Assembly (NCBI RefSeq): GCF_000974485.1
Contig: NZ_BBOM01000015.1
Coordinates: 56,635-120,634 of the forward strand
DNA length: 64,000 bases
Origin: Streptomyces sp. NBRC 109706
GTDB lineage: Bacteria > Actinomycetota > Actinomycetes > Streptomycetales > Streptomycetaceae
Direction of reading: 5' to 3'
Positions 53,186 through 61,390 of this stretch are shown here, piece by piece. The notes under the pieces were generated by a model. The model saw only the letters and a program-made list of their open reading frames with translations, searched no databases and was not told the origin of the DNA. The position numbers and the translations under genes were made by a program. Every line of letters starts with the position of its first letter. Position 1 is the stretch's first letter.

Positions 53186-54799
53186 GTGATCGAGTGGCGG
53201 GGCGTTTCGTTCTGGTACCACGGTCAGCCGGAGCCGGTGCTGGCCGATATCGATCTGACCGTCGGCGAGGGCGAGTTGGTGTTGCTGGCCGGGCGCACCG
53301 GGGCCGGTAAGTCGACGCTGTTGGGCACGGTCAACGGTCTGGTGCCGCATTTCACCGGCGGGCATCTGGAGGGTTCGGTCTCGGTGGCCGGGGTGTCGAC
53401 CCGGGAGCGTCCGCCGCGTGAGTTCGCCCATCTGGTGGGCGTGGTCGGTCAGGACCCGCTCGCCGGCTTTGTGACGGACACGGTGGAGGACGAGTTCGCC
53501 TACGGCATGGAGCAACTCGGCCTGGCGCCACAGGTGATGCGGCGCCGGGTGGAGGAGACGCTGGATCTGCTGGGCATCGCCGAGCTGCGCCGCCGGGCGC
53601 TGCGCACCCTGTCCGGCGGGCAGCAGCAACGGGTCGCGATCGGCTCGGTGTTGACGACCCATCCGAAGGTTCTGGTGTTGGACGAGCCGACGTCGGCGCT
53701 GGACCCGACGGCCGCCGAGGATGTGCTGGCGACGCTGGCCCGGCTGGTACAGGATCTGGGCACCACGGTGCTGATGGCGGAGCACCGGATGGAGCGGGTG
53801 ATCCCGTTCGCCGACCGGATGTTGTACGCGCCGGGGGACGGCGGGGTGCGGGACGGGGTGCCGGCCGAGGTGCTTGAGGGCACCCCGATCGCGCCGCCGA
53901 TCGTGCGTCTCGGCCGGTTCGCCGGCTGGCGGCCGCTGCCGCTCTCGGTGCGGGACGCGCGCCGCGTCGCAGCGGGGCTGCGGGCCCGGCTCGCGTCCCG
54001 TCCCCGGCCCGAGCGGTCGGCGCCGGTCGGCGAGGAGAAGCCGCTGCTGACCGCCGAGGGGGTGGTGGTGCGCTATGGGCCGACGGTCGCGGTGCGCGGT
54101 CTGGATCTGGAGCTGCACGGCGGGAAGGTGGTCGCGATGATGGGCCGCAACGGTTCCGGCAAGTCGTCGCTGCTGTGGGCGTTGCAGGGTTCGGGTCCAC
54201 GGCAGGGTGGTTCGGTGCGCGCCGGCGGGGTCGATCCCAAGGAGCTGTCGAGCGCCAGGGCGCGGAAGGTCGTCGGTCTGGTGCCGCAGACGGCGAGCGA
54301 TCTGCTGTATCTGGAGACGGTCGCCGAGGAGTGCGCGGCCGCCGACGCCGAGTCGGATGCCGAACCGGGCTTCTGCCGTGGGTTGTTGGACCGGCTGGCG
54401 CCCGGCATCGAGCCGGCGGCGCATCCGCGTGATCTCTCCGAGGGGCAGCGGCTCGCCCTGGTGCTGGCCGTCCAACTGTCCGCCGTGCCAAGGATCATGC
54501 TGCTGGACGAGCCGACGCGCGGCCTTGACTACGAGGCCAAGGCGGCGCTGGCCCGGATGGTCACCGAGCTGGCCGCCGAGGGCCGGGCGGTGGTGGTGGC
54601 CACCCACGATGTGGAGTTCGTGGCGACGGTGGCGGACCGGGTGATGGTGCTGGCCGAGGGGGAGATCGTGTCGGACGGCCCGACCGTCGAGGTGCTGGGC
54701 GGCTCGCCGGCGTTCGCGCCGCAGGTGGCCAAGATCCTCGGCGAGGAGTGGCTGACCGTCGACGAGGTGGCGGCGGCGCTGCCCGGAGGGGCGCGATGA
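53186..54799 (+). CDS. ECF transporter ATPase, fused EcfA1-EcfA2 (537 aa)
   Basis: The start is GTG 53186, directly after the TGA of the T-component gene. Two ABC ATPase domains are fused. The first has Walker A GRTGAGKST (about 36), signature LSGGQQQRV (about 144) and Walker B VLVLDEPTSALD (about 164). The second has Walker A GRNGSGKSS (about 320), the variant signature LSEGQRLAL (about 417) and Walker B IMLLDEPTRGLD (about 440). The tandem arrangement replaces separate A and A' subunits of ECF importers, powering substrate uptake by ATP hydrolysis at the cytoplasmic face. All key residues are present. Its last bases (ATGA) overlap the S-component start. Confidence 0.92.
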   Translation: MIEWRGVSFWYHGQPEPVLADIDLTVGEGELVLLAGRTGAGKSTLLGTVNGLVPHFTGGHLEGSVSVAGVSTRERPPREFAHLVGVVGQDPLAGFVTDTVEDEFAYGMEQLGLAPQVMRRRVEETLDLLGIAELRRRALRTLSGGQQQRVAIGSVLTTHPKVLVLDEPTSALDPTAAEDVLATLARLVQDLGTTVLMAEHRMERVIPFADRMLYAPGDGGVRDGVPAEVLEGTPIAPPIVRLGRFAGWRPLPLSVRDARRVAAGLRARLASRPRPERSAPVGEEKPLLTAEGVVVRYGPTVAVRGLDLELHGGKVVAMMGRNGSGKSSLLWALQGSGPRQGGSVRAGGVDPKELSSARARKVVGLVPQTASDLLYLETVAEECAAADAESDAEPGFCRGLLDRLAPGIEPAAHPRDLSEGQRLALVLAVQLSAVPRIMLLDEPTRGLDYEAKAALARMVTELAAEGRAVVVATHDVEFVATVADRVMVLAEGEIVSDGPTVEVLGGSPAFAPQVAKILGEEWLTVDEVAAALPGGAR

Positions 54800-55695
54800 A
54801 GCGGCGAACCCTCCGGTGGGGCCGGCCCGATCAGGCGATCCGGGTGGGGCCGCGTTCGGCCGTGGTGTTGACGCTGGCCTCGCTGGCCGGGCTGATGATG
54901 TTCGTCTGGCCGCTGCTGGTGCGGGTGGAGCCGCAGTCCATGCAGCACGGCCCGGACGCGCCGTTCGTGTTCATGGGCATCCTGCCGATCCTGATCGTCA
55001 TCGTGCTGGCCGAACTCTCCGAGGGCGGCATGGACTCCAAGGCGCTGGCCATGCTAGGGGTGCTGTCGGCGATCAACGCGGCGCTGCGGCCGCTGGGCGC
55101 GGGCACGGCCGGCATCGAGACGGTGTTCTTCATGCTGGTGCTGGCCGGCCGGGTGTTCGGCGCCGGCTTCGGCTTCGTACTGGGCTGTACGTCGCTGTTC
55201 GCCTCGGCGCTGCTGACGGCGGGCGTCGGGCCCTGGCTGCCGTTCCAGATGCTGTGTTCGGCGTGGATCGGGATGGGCGCGGGGCTGCTGCCGCGCCGGG
55301 TCACCGGGCGGGCGGAGATCGCCATGCTGGTGGCCTACGGCATCGTGGTGGCGTATCTGTTCGGCTTTCTGATGAACCTGTGGTTCTGGCCGTTCATCAC
55401 CGGCGCCGAGGTGCCCTACCACGACGGGCATATCTCCTATGTGCCGGGCGACTCGGTCTGGGACAACCTGCACCGGTTCGCGGTGTTCACGCTGCTGACG
55501 TCGACGGCGGGTTGGGACACCGGGCGGGCCATCACCAACACGGTGGCGATCCTGGTGCTGGGGCCGGCGATCCTGGCCACACTGCGGCGCGCCTCGCGGA
55601 AGGCGTCCTACGGCACGGTGCCGACGTTCGAGGCGCCGGCCGACCTCGGCGCGGCGCTGGGCACGGAGGCCAGGCCAGGTCGCCGGCGCGGCTGA
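54796..55695 (+). CDS. ECF transporter substrate-binding (S) component, probably for cobalamin
   Basis: A 299-aa membrane protein with about six hydrophobic segments (for example about 23-45, 58-75, 108-150, 160-200, 235-262). ATG 54796 lies in the ATGA overlap with the ATPase gene. It resembles CbrT-type S components, which bind one vitamin and join the shared T/A module. The riboswitch and the two extracellular capture proteins point to cobalamin as the ligand. No conserved ligand residue can be assigned by eye. It is the last gene of the riboswitch operon; the next gene starts 29 nt later but has its own possible promoter. Confidence 0.85.
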   Translation: MKRRTLRWGRPDQAIRVGPRSAVVLTLASLAGLMMFVWPLLVRVEPQSMQHGPDAPFVFMGILPILIVIVLAELSEGGMDSKALAMLGVLSAINAALRPLGAGTAGIETVFFMLVLAGRVFGAGFGFVLGCTSLFASALLTAGVGPWLPFQMLCSAWIGMGAGLLPRRVTGRAEIAMLVAYGIVVAYLFGFLMNLWFWPFITGAEVPYHDGHISYVPGDSVWDNLHRFAVFTLLTSTAGWDTGRAITNTVAILVLGPAILATLRRASRKASYGTVPTFEAPADLGAALGTEARPGRRRG

Positions 55696-55711
55696 ACGTG
55701 CGGGGGCGTTG

Positions 55712-55717
55712 CTAGGC
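55712..55717 (+). promoter_or_regulatory. Possible -10 element (TAGGCT) for a leaderless PPTase transcript
   Basis: TAGGCT lies six bases before the GTG start of the PPTase gene, the spacing expected when transcription begins at the start codon. No strong Shine-Dalgarno is present between the stop at 55695 and 55725. No clear -35 box was found. Confidence 0.4.
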
Positions 55718-55724
55718 TCGCCCG

Positions 55725-56468
55725 GTGGCTGAGGTGGCGGTCTGGACGTCGACGATTCCCACCGAGGTGGGCTGGGTCGACGAATCGGTGCTGGACGCCG
55801 GGGAGTTGGCGCGGGCGGCGGGTTTTGTCGATCCGGCGGACCGGTGGCGTTATGTGGTGGCCCATGTGGCGCTGCGCGGGCTGCTGGCCGGCCGGTTGGG
55901 GGTGGCGCCCGGCGCCGTGGAGTTCGTCCGGGAGCCCTGCCCGATGCCGGGGTGCGGTGGGCCGCACGGCCGGCCCGCGGTCGCCGGCGTCCCCGGGGTG
56001 CGGTTCTCGCTTTCGCATGCGCTGGACATGGCCTGTGTCGCGCTGGCGGATTCGGATGTCGGGGTGGACGTGGAGGCGGGCGCGGTGGCCGGGGCCGGGG
56101 TGGCGCGGCGGCTCGGCCGGGTGTTGCACGTCCGGGAGCGGGCCGCGCTGCAGGCGCTGCCGGAGGCGGAGCGGGACGCCGCGTTCCTGGGCTGCTGGGT
56201 GCGGAAGGAGGCCTATCTCAAGGGTCTCGGCACCGGTCTCGCCGGGGATGTGTCGGCTCATCTGGTGGGCCTGCCCGAGGCGTTCGTGCCGGGAAACGCC
56301 GAGGAGGGCCCACCGGGGTGGGCCCTCCTGGACGTGCCGGTGCCGGCCGGCTACCGCGCGGCCGTCGCGGTCCGTGGTGCCGGCCGGCCCGAGGTGCGGG
56401 TGCGGGCGGTTGGGCCGGTCAACTCCTGGGCTCGGCCTCCGAGTTGGCCGCCGCCACCACCCGGTTGA
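55725..56468 (+). CDS. Sfp-type 4'-phosphopantetheinyl transferase (247 aa)
   Basis: It transfers the phosphopantetheine arm from CoA to the active Ser of carrier proteins, so it would activate the PKS ACPs and the free ACP nearby. The family motifs are visible: FSLSHALDMACVALA (about 92-106), VGVDVEA (Mg-binding Asp, about 110) and FLGCWVRKEAYLKGLGTGL (about 151-170), equivalent to W-x-x-KEAxxK. Length is normal for the Sfp/Gsp class. The GTG start has no good ribosome site; a TAGGCT just upstream suggests leaderless transcription. Its 3' end overlaps the convergent SDR gene by 50 bp. Confidence 0.93.
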   Translation: MAEVAVWTSTIPTEVGWVDESVLDAGELARAAGFVDPADRWRYVVAHVALRGLLAGRLGVAPGAVEFVREPCPMPGCGGPHGRPAVAGVPGVRFSLSHALDMACVALADSDVGVDVEAGAVAGAGVARRLGRVLHVRERAALQALPEAERDAAFLGCWVRKEAYLKGLGTGLAGDVSAHLVGLPEAFVPGNAEEGPPGWALLDVPVPAGYRAAVAVRGAGRPEVRVRAVGPVNSWARPPSWPPPPPG

Positions 56469-57348
56469 GCCGGTCCATCCGGGTGGCCAGCGTCATCCGG
56501 CCCTCCAGCCGGAACGCGGGCGGCCGGCGGCCGTCCACATCGGCGAAGTCGTAGTGGTCGGCCAGATCGCCGGTGCTGAGGGTCTGCCCGGTGCGGGTGC
56601 CGACCTCGGGGTCGGCCAGCAGCGAGGCGACGGCGCGGCCCACGTACTCGGGGCTGTGCACCACGGCGGCCGGGCCACTGCCCATCGCCTCCCTGGCCGC
56701 CTCGACCCGTTCGGTCGCGACAAACCCGGGGTGCAGCGAGAGCGCGGTGACCTTGGTCTTGCGCAGGTCGTAGGCGAAGCCCTTGCACATCCGGTCGGAC
56801 GCCGTCTTGAAGACGTCATAGCCGACCTGGCCGAGATAGACGTCGCCGTCCGAGAAGCTGATCCCCACGATCAGGGCCCGCTCGGGCGTCAGCATCAGCG
56901 AGGTGAGGGTGCGCGTCACCTCGTACTGGGCGCGCAGGGAGCCCTCGAACAGCTCGTAGCGCCACATGGGCTGCTTCCAGTACGGCGCGTCGAACGGCAC
57001 CTCGACGGAGCGTTCGTAGCCGCCCCAGGCGTTGTTGACCAGCAGGTCGAGACGCCCGTGGTCGGCCTCGATCCGCTCGTACAGCGCGGCGTTGTCCTTG
57101 GCGTCGCGGTGGTCGCAGCGCACGGCGATGCCCCGGCCGCCGCGCGCGGTGACCTCGTCCGCCGTGTCGTCGACCGTGCCGGGCAGCCCCTCGGTGCGTT
57201 CGCCGTCCCTGGTGCTGCGCCCGGTGACATACACCGTGGCGCCCGCGTCGCCCAGGGCGAGGGCGACGCCCCGGCCCACGCCCCGGCTGGCGCCGGTGAC
57301 CACCGCCACCGAGCCGGCGAGGTCGGGGGCGTTCCATCCGTCGTTCAC
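56419..57348 (-). CDS. Classical short-chain dehydrogenase/reductase (309 aa)
   Basis: An SDR with the cofactor loop TGASRGVGRG (about 19-28), LLVNNAWGG (about 103) and catalytic Ser in ISFSDG and Tyr/Lys in YDVFK (about 180). It uses NAD(P)H to reduce a ketone or oxidise an alcohol; the substrate is unknown. The GTG start at 57348 has AAGGGA 6 nt upstream. It is the last gene of the ACP operon, 33 nt behind the previous stop, and its C-terminus overlaps the phosphopantetheinyl transferase gene on the other strand. Context suggests action on an ACP-bound or released acyl intermediate. Confidence 0.9.
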   Translation of the reverse strand: MNDGWNAPDLAGSVAVVTGASRGVGRGVALALGDAGATVYVTGRSTRDGERTEGLPGTVDDTADEVTARGGRGIAVRCDHRDAKDNAALYERIEADHGRLDLLVNNAWGGYERSVEVPFDAPYWKQPMWRYELFEGSLRAQYEVTRTLTSLMLTPERALIVGISFSDGDVYLGQVGYDVFKTASDRMCKGFAYDLRKTKVTALSLHPGFVATERVEAAREAMGSGPAAVVHSPEYVGRAVASLLADPEVGTRTGQTLSTGDLADHYDFADVDGRRPPAFRLEGRMTLATRMDRLNRVVAAANSEAEPRS

Positions 57349-57381
57349 GCGTCGTCCCTTTCGTTGGTGGTTTCGGCCCGG

Positions 57382-58407
57382 TCAGCTCAGGTGCTCGGCG
57401 GCATAGGTGAGGCTGCGCAGATAGGCGTCGGTGTCCTGGACCTCGGGAACGTCGTAGCGCTCCCGCAGCAGCGGCATCGAGGTGGGCAGCACTCCGCCGC
57501 TGCACCAGGTGACCTCGCTGACGTCGCGCAGCACCGAGAGGTAGGAGCGGGACATCGGGGGCAGCCGGGCGAGTTCGTCCTCGTCGAGGGTTTCGGGCGG
57601 GACGATCGCCGGCGGCCTGAGGGTGCGGCCGCGCTCGGCGGCGTGCTTCACGAGAACGGCGAGGCAGCCGTCGACGTCCATTGCCTCGTCGCCGTAGGTG
57701 ACCCAGAAGTCGCCTTCCTCCTCGCCGAGTTCGATGGCCGTCAGGACCGCCTTGGAGAGCAGGTCCTGGGGCACGAAGTCCATCCGGATGCCGGGGTGGG
57801 CCGGGATGTAGGGGGCCCGGCCGCGGCCGATCCAGGCGGACATCAGCTGCACGATCTGCGGCTGCGCGGTCCAGCCGTCGACCGAGTCGCCCACCAGGTT
57901 GGTGGGCCGGAAGACGGTGTGCGGCAGCCAACTGTCGGCGAGCACCTGCTCGGCGGCCCGCTTGGAACTGATGTAGTTCCGGCAGACGTTGCCCTCGCTC
58001 AGCGGCTTGGGCGCGCCGTCGTCGAGCGCGGCGACGAACGCCGTGCTCATGAAGTGCACGGCGGCGCCCGCCCGTTCGGCGAACTCGACGATCCGCCGGG
58101 TGCCCGCCACATTGATCGGCTCGTACCGCTCGGCGGGCAGGCCCCACTCCGTCAGCCCCGCCGAGTGGATGACGACATCCACCTCGTCGGCGAGCGCGGC
58201 ATAGGAGTCGGCGTCCAGGCCGAGCCGGTCGGCCGTCAGGTCCAGCGTCACGGTGCGGTCCGGCGCCTCGGGGACGTCCGCGTGGTGGGAGGCGGGCAGC
58301 AGCCGGAGGCCGCCGCCGTCCGGGCGTCGCCGCCACTCCCTCAGCAGGGAGCGGCCGACGACGCCCGAGGCCCCGGTGAGCAGCACGGTGCGGGGGGCCT
58401 GGCTCAT
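57382..58407 (-). CDS. Extended SDR / thioester-reductase-like NAD(P)-binding protein (341 aa)
   Basis: The N-terminal Rossmann motif is TGASGVVGRSLL (about 11-22), followed by HSAGLTEWG and a catalytic YISSK (Tyr-x-x-x-Lys, about 147) with VFRPTNLVGDS. This is the extended SDR pattern shared by NAD-dependent epimerases and by the thioester reductase (NAD_binding_4, male sterility) group. The ATG at 58407 overlaps the stop of the FAD oxidoreductase gene by 4 nt (ATGA), so the two are coupled. It could release an acyl chain from the ACP as aldehyde or alcohol, or act on a keto or sugar-like group; sequence alone does not decide. No carrier or adenylation domain is attached. Confidence 0.82.
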   Translation of the reverse strand: MSQAPRTVLLTGASGVVGRSLLREWRRRPDGGGLRLLPASHHADVPEAPDRTVTLDLTADRLGLDADSYAALADEVDVVIHSAGLTEWGLPAERYEPINVAGTRRIVEFAERAGAAVHFMSTAFVAALDDGAPKPLSEGNVCRNYISSKRAAEQVLADSWLPHTVFRPTNLVGDSVDGWTAQPQIVQLMSAWIGRGRAPYIPAHPGIRMDFVPQDLLSKAVLTAIELGEEEGDFWVTYGDEAMDVDGCLAVLVKHAAERGRTLRPPAIVPPETLDEDELARLPPMSRSYLSVLRDVSEVTWCSGGVLPTSMPLLRERYDVPEVQDTDAYLRSLTYAAEHLS

Positions 58408-59765
58408 GCCCGCGAGTCCTTCCAGTCCATCAGCTTGGTCACCACGCGCGAGCCGACGTAGAGCAGCGGCTCGGGCGGGTAACCCATCGGGGGTTTGCGG
58501 TCCTTGTTGTCCACCACCAGCAGCCGGGTGTAGTCGCTGTCCTTGCCGAGGACGAGATCCCGCAGCACCTTGCCGCCCAGATGGGTCATCGAGATGCCGT
58601 TGCCGCAGTAGCCGTACCCGTAGGCGATGCCGTCGCCCACGGTGCCGAAGTGCGGCGCGTAGTCGCGCACCACATCGGCGGTGCCGCCGTACGCGTAGGC
58701 GAACCTGACGTCCCGCCACATCGGGAAGAAGCGCAGGAACTCGCGCTGGATCTCCTCGTACGCCCGGCCGCGGCTCATGTTGTGCTCGCCCCGGTCCCGC
58801 CCGTAGTAGTAGACGACGGGTCCGCCGGCGAACATCACGCGGTTGTCCTTGGTGAAACGGGCGCAGGTCAGCAGGGACTTGGCCTCCACCAGGCCCTCGC
58901 GGCCGGCCCAGGGGACCCGGTCGAGCTGGGCGTCGGTGAGCGGTTCGCTGACCATGGCATAGGTCCACACGGGCGCCACCTTGCGGCGGAACTCCCGGAA
59001 GGAGTCCATATGCACATTGGTGGCGAGCACCACCTTGTCGGCCGTGATCCGCCCGCCTGGGGTGACCACGGTGGAGCGGACGCCGCGTTCCAGCTCGACA
59101 CACGGGGTCTTGTCGTAGATGGTCACCCCCTTGTCGCGCAGCACCCTGGCCAGGCCCCTGGACAGCTTGAAGGGGTTGACGAGCGCGCCGCCGACGCGGG
59201 TGGCGGCCTGGATCGCGGGCGAGCCGATGACGGCCTGGCTCTCCTCGCGCGACAGGATGCTCGGCGCCACCCCGCCGATGCGCTCGGCCAGCGCCCGGTC
59301 CTCCGCCAGCCGCCGCTCCTGCGCGGCGCTGGTGGCGACCATCAGGTAGTCGTTGGCCTCGTACTCGGCGTCCACCTTGTTACGGCGAAGGAACCTGCCG
59401 ATTTCGAGAATCGAACGACCGACCGCCTGGGTGGCCTCCAGGGCACGCTGGGTGCCGAATTTCTCGACCAGCGCCTGCAGGTCCTTTCCGACCGTCGGCG
59501 TGGCGAATCCGTCGGCGCGGCCGGAGGCTCCGTAACCCGAGTACTCGGCCTCCACGACCCGGATGTCGAGGGCCGGTTCGGCCTCCTTCAGGAAGTAGGC
59601 GGCCCACAGGCCGGTGAATCCCCCGCCGACGATGCACACATCGCATTCGATCGTCTCCGCGAGGGCCGGACCCGGGACGACATCCTCGGTTTCATGCCAG
59701 TACACCACATGCTGTGGATCGCTCAATTCCCGCCCCTTTGCTGCACGGTTCGTCTCGCTTTTCAC
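58404..59765 (-). CDS. FAD-dependent oxidoreductase, DAO (glycine/D-amino-acid oxidase-like) family (453 aa)
   Basis: The FAD-binding VGGGFTGLWAAYFL motif is at about 45-58, with the acidic end of the second strand in VVEAEYSGYGASGRADG. The C-terminal GYCGNGISMTHLGGKV matches the second FAD-contact region of DAO-type enzymes such as gamma-glutamylputrescine oxidoreductase. These oxidise C-N bonds of amines or amino acids. The given GTG start (59765) has a poor ribosome site; TTG at 59726, with AAAGGGG 6 nt upstream, is a real alternative giving a protein 13 residues shorter. It lies between the methyltransferase (41-nt gap) and the reductase (4-nt overlap), so it belongs to the same pathway. 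The substrate is unknown; an amino-acyl unit is a reasonable guess. Confidence 0.88.
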   Translation of the reverse strand: MKSETNRAAKGRELSDPQHVVYWHETEDVVPGPALAETIECDVCIVGGGFTGLWAAYFLKEAEPALDIRVVEAEYSGYGASGRADGFATPTVGKDLQALVEKFGTQRALEATQAVGRSILEIGRFLRRNKVDAEYEANDYLMVATSAAQERRLAEDRALAERIGGVAPSILSREESQAVIGSPAIQAATRVGGALVNPFKLSRGLARVLRDKGVTIYDKTPCVELERGVRSTVVTPGGRITADKVVLATNVHMDSFREFRRKVAPVWTYAMVSEPLTDAQLDRVPWAGREGLVEAKSLLTCARFTKDNRVMFAGGPVVYYYGRDRGEHNMSRGRAYEEIQREFLRFFPMWRDVRFAYAYGGTADVVRDYAPHFGTVGDGIAYGYGYCGNGISMTHLGGKVLRDLVLGKDSDYTRLLVVDNKDRKPPMGYPPEPLLYVGSRVVTKLMDWKDSRA

Positions 59766-59806
59766 CCTGCGTTCATCGGCTGCTCGTCATGGAGAGCGAT
59801 GGCCCG

Positions 59807-60670
59807 TCAGACGGCTTCGAGAACCAGCCGGGCGAGGCCCAGATGACGATTCCGGAAGTGCTCGACGCAGGCGCCCAGATACCGCTCGTAGTTGACGACG
59901 TTCTGCTCGCCGGTGTACTCCACGGCGAGGCTCCGATTGGCCCGCAGCCGATCCAGCCATTCCTGGCAGGTGCGACTGTAGTGATCCGGGTCGTTGCGCA
60001 TGGTGACGATGTCGAAGAGTTTTTCGCTGCTCTCGACGACCTCGGAGAGCGCCGGAATCTCGGACTCCGGAAAGATGGTCTCGATGATGAACATCAGATC
60101 CCTGACGGTCCGCTTGTCCATCACCACGTTGTTGCCCTTGATGTTTGTCTGCAGGGCGATTCGACCCCCCTTGGGGAGCCATGACCGACAGCGGGTGAAG
60201 AAGTCCCGATAGGTGGCGATCCGCTCGGACCTGGACAGCCCGGTCCTGGCGAAGTGCTCGAACGCGCCGATGGAGACGATGGCGTCATAGGGCTCGGTCG
60301 GCTCGTGGTCGAGCCAGCCCTCGACGCTGATCTCAACCTTGGGATAGCGCTCCCGAACCCACTCGGCCTGGCTGTCGCTCAGGGTCAGCCCGACGGCTCG
60401 CCCCACGCCGTGCGTGTCGACCAGCCGGTTGAGCATGCTCCCCCAGCCGCAGCCGACGTCCAGCACCCGGGCGGCGCCGCTCGCGCCCGCTCCCTCGATG
60501 AGGTAGTCGAGCTTCCGGTACTGCGCGTCCTCCAGCGTGTCCCCCTCGCCCCACAGGGCACAGGTGTAGGTCAGCGAGGGGTCGAGCCACAATGCGTAGA
60601 AGTCATTGGAAACGTCGTAATGGTGCCTGATCGCCTCGGCGGTCGCCCCGACGTTGGCGGATGCCGTCAC
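59807..60670 (-). CDS. SAM-dependent methyltransferase, cyclopropane-fatty-acid-synthase (CFAS) family (287 aa)
   Basis: The start is GTG 60670, overlapping the ACP stop by 4 nt (GTGA); longer frames upstream run through the ACP gene and are spurious. The protein opens with HHYDVSNDFYALWLDPSLTY, typical of CFAS-like enzymes, and has the SAM loop VLDVGCGWGSML (about 71) and SIGAFEHF (about 135). CFAS relatives methylate alkenes of acyl chains to give cyclopropane, methylene or methyl branches, and some methylate other carbons or heteroatoms in secondary metabolism. At 287 aa it lacks the longer N-terminal region of bacterial Cfa. Direct coupling to a free ACP gene suggests an ACP-bound substrate, an inference. 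Confidence 0.9.
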   Translation of the reverse strand: MTASANVGATAEAIRHHYDVSNDFYALWLDPSLTYTCALWGEGDTLEDAQYRKLDYLIEGAGASGAARVLDVGCGWGSMLNRLVDTHGVGRAVGLTLSDSQAEWVRERYPKVEISVEGWLDHEPTEPYDAIVSIGAFEHFARTGLSRSERIATYRDFFTRCRSWLPKGGRIALQTNIKGNNVVMDKRTVRDLMFIIETIFPESEIPALSEVVESSEKLFDIVTMRNDPDHYSRTCQEWLDRLRANRSLAVEYTGEQNVVNYERYLGACVEHFRNRHLGLARLVLEAV

Positions 60671-60918
60671 GCCTCGACACTGCCCGACTTGGTGGCCTCG
60701 GCCAGACGCACGAGATCGCCCACGGTCTTCACCGAGGCGGCCTTGCTGGGGTCGAACTCGATGTCGTGGTCGTCCTCGATGGTGTAGACGATGTCGGCTA
60801 TTTGCAGACTGGAAAGACCCACCTCGTCGAAGGCCGTGGACTCGCCCAGTTCGAACTTGCCCGCCTTGCTGCCGAGCTTCTTGGAGATGAGGTCGCAAAC
60901 CTCTTCGACGGTGACCAT
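60667..60918 (-). CDS. Free-standing acyl carrier protein (83 aa)
   Basis: A small acidic ACP. The phosphopantetheine Ser lies in VGLSSLQIADIVYTIED, where Ser replaces the usual Asp before the modified Ser. The ATG at 60918 is preferred since GAGAGG is 8 nt upstream; the ATG at 60924 is only 2 nt from that site. It heads a five-gene minus-strand operon (methyltransferase, FAD oxidase, two reductases), each gene overlapping or within 41 nt of the next. It probably carries the substrate of those enzymes. It is not the housekeeping fatty-acid ACP, judging by the altered signature and context. Confidence 0.92.
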   Translation of the reverse strand: MVTVEEVCDLISKKLGSKAGKFELGESTAFDEVGLSSLQIADIVYTIEDDHDIEFDPSKAASVKTVGDLVRLAEATKSGSVEA

Positions 60919-61390
60919 CGGCATGCCCTCTCAGAAAGATGAATGGTTGTCGTCGTGATGTCTTGGCAACACGAGGGAAACAGGAAGACGACGAGCCCGG
61001 GCATTCGGTTCCGTCCGGGTGTCGACCACAACGTCGATCCGCTGTGTTACCGCGCCTTCACCGTTGGATGAAACGGCTACGCGCCCCAGGGGCGGGAACT
61101 GACGCCGCGAGGCCCCCGGTGGTTGAAAACGCACATAAGTCGCCCACGACTGCCCACTGGTCCCCGTGACGTGGAGCGCTGGTGGACATCTTGCACGACT
61201 CGCGGCGAAGTTCGCCAGGCCCTTCAGTTAACTGCCAACATCCGTAGACGACTTCACCACGTTTGGGATGCGAGTGCGGGATGTTGGGTGTACGGTCGAG
61301 TTCCCCCGGGTTGACCTCGGGGTGTTCACCTTCTGAACGGCAGAATCGCGTAAACAGACAATATGCCACAACACACCACGGGGGTTGAGT
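60919..61390. promoter_or_regulatory. Divergent intergenic region, ACP operon and hydrolase/PKS
   Basis: About 470 nt without a gene I can support. It must contain the back-to-back promoters of the ACP operon and of the hydrolase-PKS unit. It is less GC-rich than its surroundings, notably at about 61120-61380. No clear -35/-10 pair or long inverted repeat stood out. Confidence 0.5.

Noticed and set aside
57382..59103. Single 573-aa reductase with an N-terminal extension
   Set aside because: The extension is a shifted frame of the FAD oxidoreductase; the Rossmann motif begins just after ATG 58407.
59807..60898. Longer methyltransferase form starting at 60898
   Set aside because: Its N-terminus runs through the ACP gene in another frame; the GTG at 60670 overlapping the ACP stop matches the family start.
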